From NCBI GenBank assembly GCA_029262355.1, contig JAJCZO010000205.1:1-33373 (forward strand): a stretch of DNA of 33,373 nucleotides. The letters run 5' to 3'. Position 1 is the stretch's first letter; each line of letters begins with the position of its first letter. Made by a program: the position numbers and the translations under genes. Below are positions 1-7,177 of this stretch, piece by piece. Below the pieces are notes generated by a model, which was not told where the DNA came from, ran no database searches, and was given only the letters and a program-made list of their open reading frames with translations. The DNA comes from Deltaproteobacteria bacterium. Its GTDB lineage: Bacteria > Desulfobacterota > Binatia > UBA12015.

Positions 1-78
1 TTCGGCGTAGCGAACACCGCCTCGCCGTCCGGGGCGATTCGCGTCCGTCGGGCCCGGGTCGTGGAACCGGGTAGGGGC

Positions 79-106
79 TTGACACAGTCCGACCGATCGG
101 ATTAAT
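79..106 (+). promoter_or_regulatory. Promoter of the TetR-family gene
   Basis: A perfect -35 hexamer TTGACA lies at 79-84, followed after 16 bp by ATTAAT at 101-106, which matches 4 of 6 positions of the -10 consensus. The predicted start of transcription is near 113, about 30 nt before the ATG at 143. The palindromes at 89-126 cover the spacer, the -10 and the start site, so a bound repressor would block polymerase. The first 78 bases of the window show nothing I can assign. Confidence 0.6.
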
Positions 107-126
107 CGGTCCGACCGATCGGTCGG
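89..126. promoter_or_regulatory. Tandem palindromic operators, probably for the TetR regulator
   Basis: The 12-mer CCGACCGATCGG occurs at 89-100 and again at 111-122, exactly 22 bp apart. The second copy extends to a perfect 16-bp palindrome, CCGACCGATCGGTCGG (111-126). TetR-family dimers bind such palindromes and usually repress their own gene. The 22-bp phasing (about two helical turns) puts two dimers on the same face of the DNA. The identity of the binding protein is inferred from position. Confidence 0.65.
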
Positions 127-142
127 TTTTCTGGAACCCGAA

Positions 143-796
143 ATGACCCTTGCCTCACTGGACAACGAACCGTCTTCTCGCGACCGGATTCTCGATGTCG
201 CGGAGAGCCTTTTTGCGCGCCGCGGCTACGCTGGGGTGGGGATGAAAGAGGTCGCGGATGGCGCCAGCCTCGGAAAGTCCTCCGTCTTCCATCATTTCAA
301 GAGCAAGGCGGAGCTCTACTCTGCGGCCTGCGTGAGGATTCTCGGGGCGTTCGAGGATCGACTGCTTCGCTCGCTCGCCGAAGGAGGCACGCCGAGCGTC
401 CGGCTGGAGCGTTGCATCGGTGATCTCATCGACGTGCTCGTCGCTCACCCAACGCACGCGCGCCTGCTTCTTCGTTCCCTGTTCGAGGACGACGATTTGC
501 CCCAGGACGGACCCGAGGGTGCCGCGGTGTACGGTTCGATCCAGAACATCATGGGGCCGATGGCGAAGCTTCTTCGCGAGGGGATGAGCGCGGGCGAGTT
601 CCGGCTCGCCAGCGTGTCGCACGTGCTCTTGCTGCTCATCGGTCCCATCGTGTTTCCGTTCGCTTCGGGCGACTTCGGTGAACAGCTGCTCGGTAAAGAT
701 GTATTCGACCCCGCACAGGTGCGGCGGATCAAAGGTGAGCTCCTAGACCTCGTGCGCGTTGGGCTCAGCGCGCCGAACAACGCTCGAGAGGAATGA
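143..796 (+). CDS. TetR/AcrR-family transcriptional regulator
   Basis: A 217-residue one-component repressor. Residues about 13-60 form the TetR helix-turn-helix domain, recognisable from the R-x-x-I-L-x-x-A-x-x-L-F-x-x-x-G-Y start, the V-A-x-x-A-S-L-G-K-S-S-V-F-H-H-F recognition helix and the following K-x-E-L-Y. The remainder is the variable helical ligand-binding and dimerisation domain, so the inducer cannot be read from sequence. The gene sits directly behind two tandem palindromes that overlap its promoter, indicating autoregulation. Its stop codon is 7 bp before the start of the diiron protein gene, so the two are almost certainly co-transcribed and the regulator probably controls that gene. 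The Shine-Dalgarno sequence before the ATG is weak (GGAA). Confidence 0.9.
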   Translation: MTLASLDNEPSSRDRILDVAESLFARRGYAGVGMKEVADGASLGKSSVFHHFKSKAELYSAACVRILGAFEDRLLRSLAEGGTPSVRLERCIGDLIDVLVAHPTHARLLLRSLFEDDDLPQDGPEGAAVYGSIQNIMGPMAKLLREGMSAGEFRLASVSHVLLLLIGPIVFPFASGDFGEQLLGKDVFDPAQVRRIKGELLDLVRVGLSAPNNAREE

Positions 797-803
797 GACG
801 ATC

Positions 804-1883
804 ATGGACAAGATTCTCGCGGACTATCGGAACCAGCTCGGAGACTTTGAAATCGTCGAGATCGACGAGGGGCGCGTGGAGAAGATCCGCGAAGAGCTCG
901 ACATCGAAGCGCCGGTCGATCTCCACTGGACGTGGAACTACGGCAACGAAGTCGAAGAGCTCGCCGCGCTGTATGAGCGTGGCAAGAAGGGGCAGTGGAA
1001 CGCCGAGACCGACATCCACTGGGACACCGACCTTCCCCTCGATGAGTGGTTCCTTCCCCGCGAGGGTGTCCTGATGTTGCCGACGATCCTCACCATGATG
1101 GAGGCTGATGAGGCGACCTGTAAGGCCGCGGCCGCCGACGAGTTCGCGTTCACGATTTCGCAGCTTCTCCACGGGGAGCAGGCGGCCCTTCAGATATGCG
1201 GGCAGCTCACCAACTCCTGCCCGACGATGGACGCCAAGTTTTATGCTGCCTCGCAGGTCGCGGACGAAGCGCGCCACGTGGAGGTGCTCTCGAAGCTGCT
1301 GCAGCGCAAGTTCGGGACGATCTATCCCATCGGGGGGACGCTGAAGATTCTCCTGGACAAGCTCCTCCAGGCACCGACCTGGAAGACCAAGACGCTGGGG
1401 ATGCAGACACTGTTCGAGGGGGTCGCGGTCGGGATTCTCGACGTCATTCAAAAGGGATCGACGAATCCCCTGGTCAGCGACATCATCCGCCGAGTGAAGA
1501 TGGACGAGGCGCGTCACGCCGCCTTCGGCATCCTCACGATGCGTCGTACGGTGCAGAGCGCGACCGAGGAGGAGATGGTCGAGATGGAGGACTTCGCGTT
1601 CAACATTCTCGAGACCCTGAACGCCAACCAGCAGCTCGACATGTTGAATGTCCTCGGACCGAAGTACGGCATCGACCCGCATCAAGTCGTCGAGATGGCG
1701 ATGGGTCTGCCGAACTGGGCAGAGATCAACAGTGAGCTGTTCATGCACACGGTGGTGCCGAATCTCGCGCGTCTCGGCCTCATCACTGAGCGAACCGAGC
1801 AGCAGTACCGCGAGATCGGCGTGATGCACGGCGATCGGTTCGGCACCGGGATCGATGAGGACGTGCGCGCCAGCATGAACTGA
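804..1883 (+). CDS. Ferritin-like (AurF/R2-type) diiron protein, probable oxygenase
   Basis: A 359-residue helical protein with a complete carboxylate-bridged diiron ligand set: E125 (in L-H-G-E-Q), E155 and H158 (D-E-A-R-H), E205 (F-E-G-V) and E235 and H238 (second D-E-A-R-H). This four-Glu, two-His pattern is that of the ferritin-like superfamily, including the p-aminobenzoate N-oxygenase AurF and R2-like oxidases. I infer an O2-activating oxidoreductase; the substrate is unknown. The ATG at 804 is preferred over an in-frame ATG at 759, because 759 lies inside the TetR gene whereas 804 follows AGAGGA and leaves a 7-bp intergenic gap. Downstream is an FMN-binding-type gene that could supply electrons, but that link is speculative. 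Confidence 0.8.
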   Translation: MDKILADYRNQLGDFEIVEIDEGRVEKIREELDIEAPVDLHWTWNYGNEVEELAALYERGKKGQWNAETDIHWDTDLPLDEWFLPREGVLMLPTILTMMEADEATCKAAAADEFAFTISQLLHGEQAALQICGQLTNSCPTMDAKFYAASQVADEARHVEVLSKLLQRKFGTIYPIGGTLKILLDKLLQAPTWKTKTLGMQTLFEGVAVGILDVIQKGSTNPLVSDIIRRVKMDEARHAAFGILTMRRTVQSATEEEMVEMEDFAFNILETLNANQQLDMLNVLGPKYGIDPHQVVEMAMGLPNWAEINSELFMHTVVPNLARLGLITERTEQQYREIGVMHGDRFGTGIDEDVRASMN

Positions 1884-1933
1884 TCTTTAGGCGAGAGCTT
1901 GCGATGGCCGGGTTGTGGGTCGAAACTCGATTC

Positions 1934-2473
1934 ATGGCCAAATGGTACGACGAGCTCTCGCCGGCGTTGATCCAGTTCATTCGCGACCAGAAGCTCTTCT
2001 TCATCAGCACCGCGCCCCCCGATGGCGAGGGCTATCCGAATCTGTCCCCCAAGGGCTACGACACGCTCGACGTGCTCGGCCCCAGGGAGCTGGTGTACGC
2101 AGATTGGCCCGGCAGCGGGAACCAGACGGCGTCACACCTCGGTGCCGGGGGCAGAGTCGTGCTGATGTTCGCCGGGCTGGAGAAGCAGGCGCAGATCCTG
2201 CGCGTGTATGGGCAGGGCCGCATCTACGCACCGCAAACCGAGGGATTCCGCGATCTGGCGGGTCGGATGCGCGAGGGCGTGGTGGGTGAGTACACGCGCC
2301 AGTTGATCGCGATCGACGTGGCGAGGGTGCAGACTTCGTGTGGCTACGCGGTTCCCCGCTACGCGTACGAGGGTGAGCGCGATACGCTCCGGCGATACTG
2401 TGACCGAGCCGTCGCGGGCGGGGAGTTCGACGCGCTCATGGAGGAGAGCTCCAAGCTCCAGGACCCGGTTTGA
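1934..2473 (+). CDS. Pyridoxamine 5'-phosphate oxidase-like (split barrel, FMN-binding) protein
   Basis: A protein of about 179 residues resembling the PNPOx-like split-barrel family that binds FMN or F420. The N-terminal helix D-E-L-S-P-A-L-I-x-F-I is followed by the strand L-F-F-I-S-T-A-P, then G-Y-P-N-L-S-P-K-G-Y-D and A-D-W-P-G-S-G-N-Q-T-A-S-H, the typical flavin-phosphate-binding region of the family. Such proteins reduce or sequester flavin-dependent substrates, so the reaction cannot be assigned. An upstream in-frame ATG at 1904 would add ten residues. I prefer 1934 because the recognisable fold begins there, but neither site has a good Shine-Dalgarno. The gene lies 50 bp (20 bp from the earlier ATG) after the diiron gene and probably shares its transcript. 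Confidence 0.75.
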   Translation: MAKWYDELSPALIQFIRDQKLFFISTAPPDGEGYPNLSPKGYDTLDVLGPRELVYADWPGSGNQTASHLGAGGRVVLMFAGLEKQAQILRVYGQGRIYAPQTEGFRDLAGRMREGVVGEYTRQLIAIDVARVQTSCGYAVPRYAYEGERDTLRRYCDRAVAGGEFDALMEESSKLQDPV

Positions 2474-2490
2474 GGCTCCGGTCGTGCCCG

Positions 2491-2520
2491 TTGCAGTGGT
2501 TTGGGTGTGACCGGTACCTT
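2491..2520 (+). promoter_or_regulatory. Candidate promoter of dusB (leaderless)
   Basis: TTGCAG (2491-2496), 18 bp, then TACCTT (2515-2520). Only 8 nt separate this -10-like hexamer from the ATG at 2529, and no Shine-Dalgarno is present. Transcription would therefore start at or within a few bases of the start codon. The match to consensus is moderate. Confidence 0.35.
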
Positions 2521-2528
2521 TGACGGCG

Positions 2529-3545
2529 ATGGAAGCGGCTTCGCTCAGAATTGGGACGGTCGACATCGCGCCAGCTCTGGTGCTCGCGCCCATGTCGGGT
2601 GTGACCGACATGGCGTTTCGCCGCCTTGTTCGCGAGTGCAGCGGCGACGCGGTGGGGCTCGTGGTGAGCGAGTTCATCTCGATCGAGGGCCTTACCCGCA
2701 ACGACCTCAAGACGCATCGGATGCTGCGCTACGACGCGAGTGAGCGTCCGATCGCGATCCAGATCTTTGGCTCCGACCTGGACCGCATGGCGGAGGCGGC
2801 GGCGTTGGTTCAGGCGACGGGCGTCGACATCGTGGACATCAACTGTGGATGTCCCGCACCAAAGGTCGTGAGGAAGGGCGGCGGGGCGGAGTTGTTGCGC
2901 CGCGTGAGTCATCTGGAACGACTCCTGCGCCAGGTGCGTCGCGAGTTGTCCGTGCCGCTCACCTTGAAGATCCGCGCCGGCTGGGACGACGACTCGATCA
3001 ACTGTGTGGAGGTCGCGCAAATGGCCGAGGCGGCCGGAGTGGAGCTGGTCGCTGTCCATGGTCGCACACGGATGCAACTGTATCACGGAGCCTCGGATTG
3101 GGACTTGATCGGAGAGGTGAAGCGAGCCGTCGACATTCCGGTTCTCGGGAGCGGCGATGTCGTCTCCGTGGCGACCGCGCGAGAACGGCTGCGGCGTTCT
3201 GGGGTCGATGGCCTGCTCATCGGGCGTGGAGCGATGACGAACCCCTGGCTGTTTCGTCAGATCGTCGCCGATCGCGTCGGGGAGGCGGTTGCGCCACCGA
3301 CGGTCGCCCAGCGCTTGGGTGCCCTCCGTCGATACCGAGAGCTTCTTGACGAGGTCTATCCGACGAAGGCCACTGCTGCGCGGTTGCGCGGTATGACGTG
3401 TCGAACCGTGAAGGGCTTCCCTGGCAGCGCCCATCTGCGCGAGGCGGTGACGCACACCCGTACCGCCGACGAACTCCTCGACGTACTCGACCAGTTTGAA
3501 CGTCACCCGCATGTGACCAGTCGACTGGCCGGCGCGGTTGCGTGA
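2529..3545 (+). CDS. dusB: tRNA-dihydrouridine synthase
   Basis: An FMN-dependent enzyme that reduces uridine to dihydrouridine in tRNA. The protein (338 residues from the ATG) has the TIM-barrel Dus signatures: L-A-P-M-S-G-V-T-D near the N-terminus, the catalytic cysteine C108 in D-I-N-C-G-C-P-A-P-K-V, the L-K-I-R-A-G-W strand, V-H-G-R-T-R-x-Q-x-Y for FMN and RNA binding, and the phosphate-binding G-S-G-D-V and I-G-R-G-A sites. Length and motifs fit the DusB subfamily; DusA and DusC cannot be excluded without a tree. A TTG at 2520 is also in frame, but the ATG at 2529 fits the promoter-like sequence 8 nt upstream. The next gene starts about 54 bp downstream. Confidence 0.92.
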   Translation: MEAASLRIGTVDIAPALVLAPMSGVTDMAFRRLVRECSGDAVGLVVSEFISIEGLTRNDLKTHRMLRYDASERPIAIQIFGSDLDRMAEAAALVQATGVDIVDINCGCPAPKVVRKGGGAELLRRVSHLERLLRQVRRELSVPLTLKIRAGWDDDSINCVEVAQMAEAAGVELVAVHGRTRMQLYHGASDWDLIGEVKRAVDIPVLGSGDVVSVATARERLRRSGVDGLLIGRGAMTNPWLFRQIVADRVGEAVAPPTVAQRLGALRRYRELLDEVYPTKATAARLRGMTCRTVKGFPGSAHLREAVTHTRTADELLDVLDQFERHPHVTSRLAGAVA

Positions 3546-3599
3546 TCCAGATGTGCGCGGATTGCGGACGTTGCGTACGTGCTGCGGGCCGATAGGCTG

Positions 3600-4091
3600 A
3601 TGCGTGTGTCGGATGGACGGTTCGAAGTTTTCGTCGGGAAGGAATATCTAAAGTTCAACGCAGCGCACTTCATTGCGTACAAGGGGTTCCGCGAACGACT
3701 CCACGGACACAATTACCACGTCACCGTGCGGGTTGAGGGAGATCTCGGGCACGACGGGTACGTGCTCGACTTCGGTATGGTGAAGAAGGCCACGAAGCGC
3801 GTTTGCGACGAACTCGATGAGTACACCTTGCTTCCGGCCGACAGCGATTGTCTGGTGATCGACGAGAGGGGTGAGTCGATCGAGGTCACGTACGAGGATG
3901 GAGCCCGGTTTTCGTTCCCGCAAGCCGATGTCCGCTTGCTTCCCATCGTGCACACTTCGGCCGAGGAGCTGGCCCGCTACGTCGCAGGCCGCATTCGCGC
4001 CGAGCTCGAGGCGGCCGGGGCCCGCCCGTGGCGACGGCTGCAGGTTTCCGTCGGCGAGACTCCGGGCCAATTCGCTACCTGGACGGCGTGA
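3600..4091 (+). CDS. 6-pyruvoyl/6-carboxy-tetrahydropterin synthase-like (PTPS/QueD) protein
   Basis: T-fold protein of about 163 residues. Zinc-ligand histidines are present in F-N-A-A-H-F and L-H-G-H-N-Y. The D-G-Y-V-L-D-F strand, the L-D-E-Y-x-L-L-P segment, T-S-A-E-E-L-A-R-Y and the pterin-anchoring glutamate in V-G-E-T-P-G-Q all match the PTPS/QueD family. The catalytic cysteine normally four residues before the HGH motif (C-x3-HGH) is an arginine here (R-E-R-L-H-G-H). Classical QueD chemistry is therefore doubtful, and a PTPS paralogue acting on another pterin is likely. Alternative starts are GTG at 3579 and GTG at 3606. The latter lies 7 nt behind a TTGCGT-16-TAGGCT promoter-like pair (3571-3598), so a leaderless start at 3606 is possible. 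Confidence 0.8.
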   Translation: MRVSDGRFEVFVGKEYLKFNAAHFIAYKGFRERLHGHNYHVTVRVEGDLGHDGYVLDFGMVKKATKRVCDELDEYTLLPADSDCLVIDERGESIEVTYEDGARFSFPQADVRLLPIVHTSAEELARYVAGRIRAELEAAGARPWRRLQVSVGETPGQFATWTA

Positions 4092-4265
4092 TTTCCGCCT
4101 CTCGGGCCGACGCACGGGGCATGCGGGCCGGGCGGAAAGCTGCATTTCACCTCCTTTTTTGGGGTCCCCGGCTCTGATACACCTTGGGTTTACCTTGAGC
4201 GGATCGTCGAGCCGCGGAAACCTACCTGCTCGGCCTGCATCGCAACGTGAAGGAGACAGAAAACC

Positions 4266-5156
4266 GTGGGGATCTCAGAAAAGCAGACCGGCAAGATCCA
4301 GGCCGATGGCTTCATCGCCGCCTTGGACCAGAGTGGCGGCAGCACGCCGAAGGCCCTGCGCCTCTACGGCATCTCGGAGAATGAGTACTCCGGCGACGAT
4401 GCGATGTTCGGCAAGGTCCACGAGATGCGGACCCGGATCATCACGAGCCCGAGCTTCGGTGGGAATCGCATCATGGGTGCGATCCTCTTCGAGGGCACGA
4501 TGGACCGCGAGATCGAAGGCAAGCCGAGCGCCCAGTACCTCTGGGAGGACCGCGACGTGGTTCCCTTCCTGAAGGTAGACAAGGGCCTGATGGACGAAGC
4601 CGATGGCGTCCAGCTGATGAAGCCGATGCCGGGCCTGGCGAAGACGCTCGAGCGCGCGAAGTCAAAGGGCGTGTTCGGAACCAAGATGCGTTCGGTGATC
4701 AAGCTCGCGAACCCCGCGGGCGTGAAGGCGATCGTCGATCAGCAGTTCGAGATCGGTAAGGAGATCTCGCAAGCCGGATTGATGCCCATTCTCGAGCCCG
4801 AGATCGACATCAATTCGCCGGAGAAGGCGGCAGCCGAGGCGCTGCTCAAGGCAAACATTCTCGAGAACCTCGGGAAGCTCGCCTCGGGCCAGAAGATCAT
4901 GCTGAAGCTCACCCTTCCGGAGGATGCGAGTTTCTATGATGAGCTCGTAAACCATCCCGGCGTGCTCCGGGTGGTTGCGCTCTCCGGCGGCTACAGCCGG
5001 GCCGAGGCCACCGAACGCCTCGCTCGCAGCAAGGGTATCGTCGCGAGCTTCTCCCGAGCCCTGTCCGAGGGGCTTGCGGCGCAGCAGAGCAAGGCCGAGT
5101 TCGATGCGACGCTCGATGCGTCGATCGAGAGCATCTTCCAAGCATCGAAGACCTGA
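4266..5156 (+). CDS. fda: Class I fructose-bisphosphate aldolase
   Basis: A 296-residue (beta/alpha)8 barrel enzyme that interconverts fructose 1,6-bisphosphate with dihydroxyacetone phosphate and glyceraldehyde 3-phosphate in glycolysis and gluconeogenesis. It matches the bacterial class I type (as in Staphylococcus): [12 protein letters not shown] near the N-terminus, [25 protein letters not shown], and the Schiff-base lysine K214 in I-M-L-K-L-T-L-P. The start is GTG at 4266, chosen because AAGGAG stands at the right distance upstream. The 174 bp before it are long enough for its own promoter, though I could not settle on one. A strong terminator follows the stop. Confidence 0.93.
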   Translation: MGISEKQTGKIQADGFIAALDQSGGSTPKALRLYGISENEYSGDDAMFGKVHEMRTRIITSPSFGGNRIMGAILFEGTMDREIEGKPSAQYLWEDRDVVPFLKVDKGLMDEADGVQLMKPMPGLAKTLERAKSKGVFGTKMRSVIKLANPAGVKAIVDQQFEIGKEISQAGLMPILEPEIDINSPEKAAAEALLKANILENLGKLASGQKIMLKLTLPEDASFYDELVNHPGVLRVVALSGGYSRAEATERLARSKGIVASFSRALSEGLAAQQSKAEFDATLDASIESIFQASKT

Positions 5157-5186
5157 CGCGCGACGTCCTGGTCGCGTCGCGAAAGG

Positions 5187-5223
5187 ATGGCCCGCGCCGA
5201 GAATACGGCGCGGGCCATTTTTT
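5187..5223 (+). terminator. Rho-independent terminator of the aldolase gene
   Basis: A perfect 13-bp inverted repeat (ATGGCCCGCGCCG at 5187-5199 and its complement at 5206-5218) with a 6-nt loop AGAATA is followed by six T residues (5218-5223). It sits 30 bp after the aldolase stop and directly before the stop of the convergent H1-like gene, so it may separate both. Confidence 0.9.
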
Positions 5224-5226
5224 CGT

Positions 5227-5763
5227 TCAGCCGACTCGCTTGTAACGGCCGGTGCCGACCTTGCGCGCTTTTTTTGCGTTCACCCAGCGATTGATGGCGG
5301 GGTAGACCTGGTTGCGCCCCTTCGATGTCGCACCCGGGTCCGCCATTACGTCGTCTATGGTGAACGTTGCGGGCAGTGACGCCAGGATCTTGTCCCAATC
5401 GACGCGGCCGCCGCTGGGGACCTTCTTCGCTGCGGTCGCCTTCCTTTTCTTCTTTGCGCCCGCGGCGGGTTTTCGCGCGGGGGTCTCGCGCTCGGCGGCC
5501 TTCTTCGGCAACTTCTTGGCGGCCCGCGGCGCGGCCTTCGACGCCTTCTTCTTCGCGGTGCGCTTCTTCGGCGCGCGTTTCGGGCCGGTCGCGGCGGGAG
5601 CCAGCGTGAACGAACTCGTCAATGCGTCTCGCCAGACGCGTGCCTGTTCCAGAAGCTTCTCGAGCTCGGCTTCGCGTTTACGAATCTCCGAGGTGAGGAT
5701 GGCGAGCGTGCGCTCCGCCTGCTCGCGTACTTGGGTCAGAAAGTCTTTGGTCTCGCGTGCCAT
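5227..5763 (-). CDS. Histone H1-like lysine/alanine-rich protein with coiled coil
   Basis: A 178-residue basic protein in three parts. Residues 1-50 are a predicted amphipathic coiled coil (heptad-like L and A, many E, K and R). Residues about 60-118 are a disordered tract of K, A, P and R with repeated A-K-K and P-K-K steps, like the tail of histone H1 or of bacterial H1 homologues. Residues about 120-178 form a compact end (V-D-W-D-K-I-L-A-S-L-P...I-D-D-V-M...Y-P-A-I-N-R-W) that resembles a small winged-helix or helix-turn-helix module. I infer a nucleoid-associated DNA-binding protein; no partner is visible. The ATG is preceded by GGAGGGATCCC, so a Shine-Dalgarno is present. Confidence 0.65.
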   Translation of the reverse strand: MARETKDFLTQVREQAERTLAILTSEIRKREAELEKLLEQARVWRDALTSSFTLAPAATGPKRAPKKRTAKKKASKAAPRAAKKLPKKAAERETPARKPAAGAKKKRKATAAKKVPSGGRVDWDKILASLPATFTIDDVMADPGATSKGRNQVYPAINRWVNAKKARKVGTGRYKRVG

Positions 5764-5831
5764 GGGATCCCTCCGTTCGCGACGTGCAGCTTAAGCAGCG
5801 AGGAGGAGGGGTTGCAAACATTTGAACCGAC

Positions 5832-6578
5832 TCAGGAAAGCTGCTGTCGGAAGAGCGCGATGGCCCGTCCCCACGCGGCCTTCGCGGCGTCGGCGCGGTA
5901 GGCCTCGGGCCGTGCCTCGTTCAGAAAAGCGTGGCCCGCGCCCTCGTACGTGACGAGCTCGAAGTCTTTGTCGTTCGCGGTGAGGATCTCTCGAAGCTCG
6001 GCGACGTCTGCCGCCGGGATGAGGGGATCCTCGGCGCCGTACAGTCCCAGGAGAGGACACGAGAGGTCGGCCGCCATGTCGAGTGCGCTCGCGGGCTTTC
6101 GTTGGTTGCGGGTCGTGTATCGGAGCATGCCGTAGAAGCTGGCGCAGGCGGAGAGCTTGGGCTGTTGGCACGCCGCCATCAGTGCGTATTGGCCGCCGAG
6201 GCAGAACCCGAGAATGCCGATCGACTGCGATCGGACGTCGTTGCGTCCAGACAGATACTGGCGCGCCGCACGGACGTCTCCCAGGATGCGGCGGTCTGGC
6301 AGGGCCTCGATCCAATCGTTCACGGCAGCCATGTCCCCGAGTCGCGGGGCGCCCTCTCTCGCGTAGATGTCGAGCACGAGGGTTCGGAAACCCTCGATTG
6401 CGAGCCGCCGTCCCATGGCGAGATAGAGCTCCGATGTCCCGTGCACGTCCGGAATCAGGATGAGCGCGGGCGACGGCGCATCGCCGCTCGACGCGAGCTC
6501 GCCTTGGATCATCGCTCCGTCGGTGTCCGGAGAGCGAAAGCTCACACGTTCGGTCTGGGCGGATGCGCTCAACGTCAA
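5832..6578 (-). CDS. Dienelactone hydrolase family protein
   Basis: A 248-residue alpha/beta hydrolase with the dienelactone hydrolase catalytic triad: C126 in the nucleophile elbow G-F-C-L-G-G, D184 in A-E-D-P-L-I-P and H216 in G-A-G-H-A-F. A cysteine nucleophile and this triad spacing are typical of DLH (COG0412) enzymes, which open lactone or ester bonds. The physiological substrate cannot be read from sequence, and no chlorocatechol genes are nearby. No signal peptide is obvious, so it should be cytoplasmic. The start is TTG at 6578, with AGGAGG three bases upstream; a second TTG at 6572 is spaced nine bases from it and may be the true start. The gene is 68 bp upstream of the H1-like gene on the same strand. 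Confidence 0.85.
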   Translation of the reverse strand: MTLSASAQTERVSFRSPDTDGAMIQGELASSGDAPSPALILIPDVHGTSELYLAMGRRLAIEGFRTLVLDIYAREGAPRLGDMAAVNDWIEALPDRRILGDVRAARQYLSGRNDVRSQSIGILGFCLGGQYALMAACQQPKLSACASFYGMLRYTTRNQRKPASALDMAADLSCPLLGLYGAEDPLIPAADVAELREILTANDKDFELVTYEGAGHAFLNEARPEAYRADAAKAAWGRAIALFRQQLS

Positions 6579-6775
6579 TTCCCTCCTGCCGGCGCGGTGT
6601 TCTTTGCGTTCGGAGACATGAGATGGTCTTGCCGCACCGGCGCCTCCGCGGCTAGATCGACGGTACCTCGCGCGCCGTTTCCCCCGCGGCGTCCGAACTA
6701 GGCTCCGGCACTCGCCTCAGCGCATCGCGGCGTGCCGGATAAGAGCGCAGGTCGAGATTCTGCGCAAGGTGGTGG

Positions 6776-7117
6776 ATGATGAATGGACTTGGAATCGGTG
6801 GAGATCATGGGGCCGCACGGTGGGGCCTCGGCGCGATCGTTGCGCTGGCCCTGACGCTCGCGGCGCCGGCGGCGCTTCGGGCAGAGTCTCGCGTGAACAT
6901 CAACGAGGCGACGGCACAGGAGCTGACGTCACTGCCGGGCGTCGGTCCGGCGCGCGCTCGCGCGATCATCGAGCGGCGCGAAGAGGCGCCGTTCGATTCT
7001 GCGGACGAGTTGACGGACGTTCCTGGCATCGGGGAGGCGATGGTCGAGAAGCTCCGTGACCACGTCGCGGTGACACGGACCGAGCGTCAGGTGACGAACG
7101 AGAAGCGCCGAGAGTGA
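6776..7117 (+). CDS. Secreted ComEA-like helix-hairpin-helix protein
   Basis: A 113-residue protein with an N-terminal hydrophobic segment (about residues 17-36, ending A-L-R-A-E), which is a signal peptide or membrane anchor. It is followed by the ComEA-type double helix-hairpin-helix domain: V-N-I-N-E-A-T-A-Q-E-L, L-P-G-V-G-P-A-R-A-R-A-I-I and V-P-G-I-G-E-A-M-V-E-K-L. This domain binds duplex DNA non-specifically; in ComEA it captures DNA at the cell surface during natural transformation. No other competence genes are nearby, so a transformation role is unproven. Two ATGs stand at 6776 and 6779 after AAGGTGGTGG; either could be used. The tail after the HhH domain is short and charged. Confidence 0.8.
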   Translation: MMNGLGIGGDHGAARWGLGAIVALALTLAAPAALRAESRVNINEATAQELTSLPGVGPARARAIIERREEAPFDSADELTDVPGIGEAMVEKLRDHVAVTRTERQVTNEKRRE

Positions 7118-7134
7118 GGCTCGCGGTTCGGGGT

Positions 7135-7176
7135 GCTCCGCGCCCCTAGGGGCACGGAGCGCCTCGGCCGAGGCGC
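7135..7176. terminator. Two adjacent hairpins between convergent genes
   Basis: The first hairpin pairs GCTCCG and GCCCC (7135-7146) with GGGGC and CGGAGC (7149-7160), with one mismatch (C7141/A7154). The second is a perfect 18-bp palindrome, GCGCCTCGGCCGAGGCGC (7159-7176). They fill the space between the stop of the HhH gene and the stop of the minus-strand SRPBCC gene. There is no T run, so they are terminator-like or mRNA 3'-end-protecting rather than classical intrinsic terminators. Confidence 0.5.
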
Positions 7177-7177
7177 T

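Noticed and set aside
2436..3512. 358-codon minus-strand frame across dusB
   Set aside because: Antisense to dusB, with no recognisable protein features.
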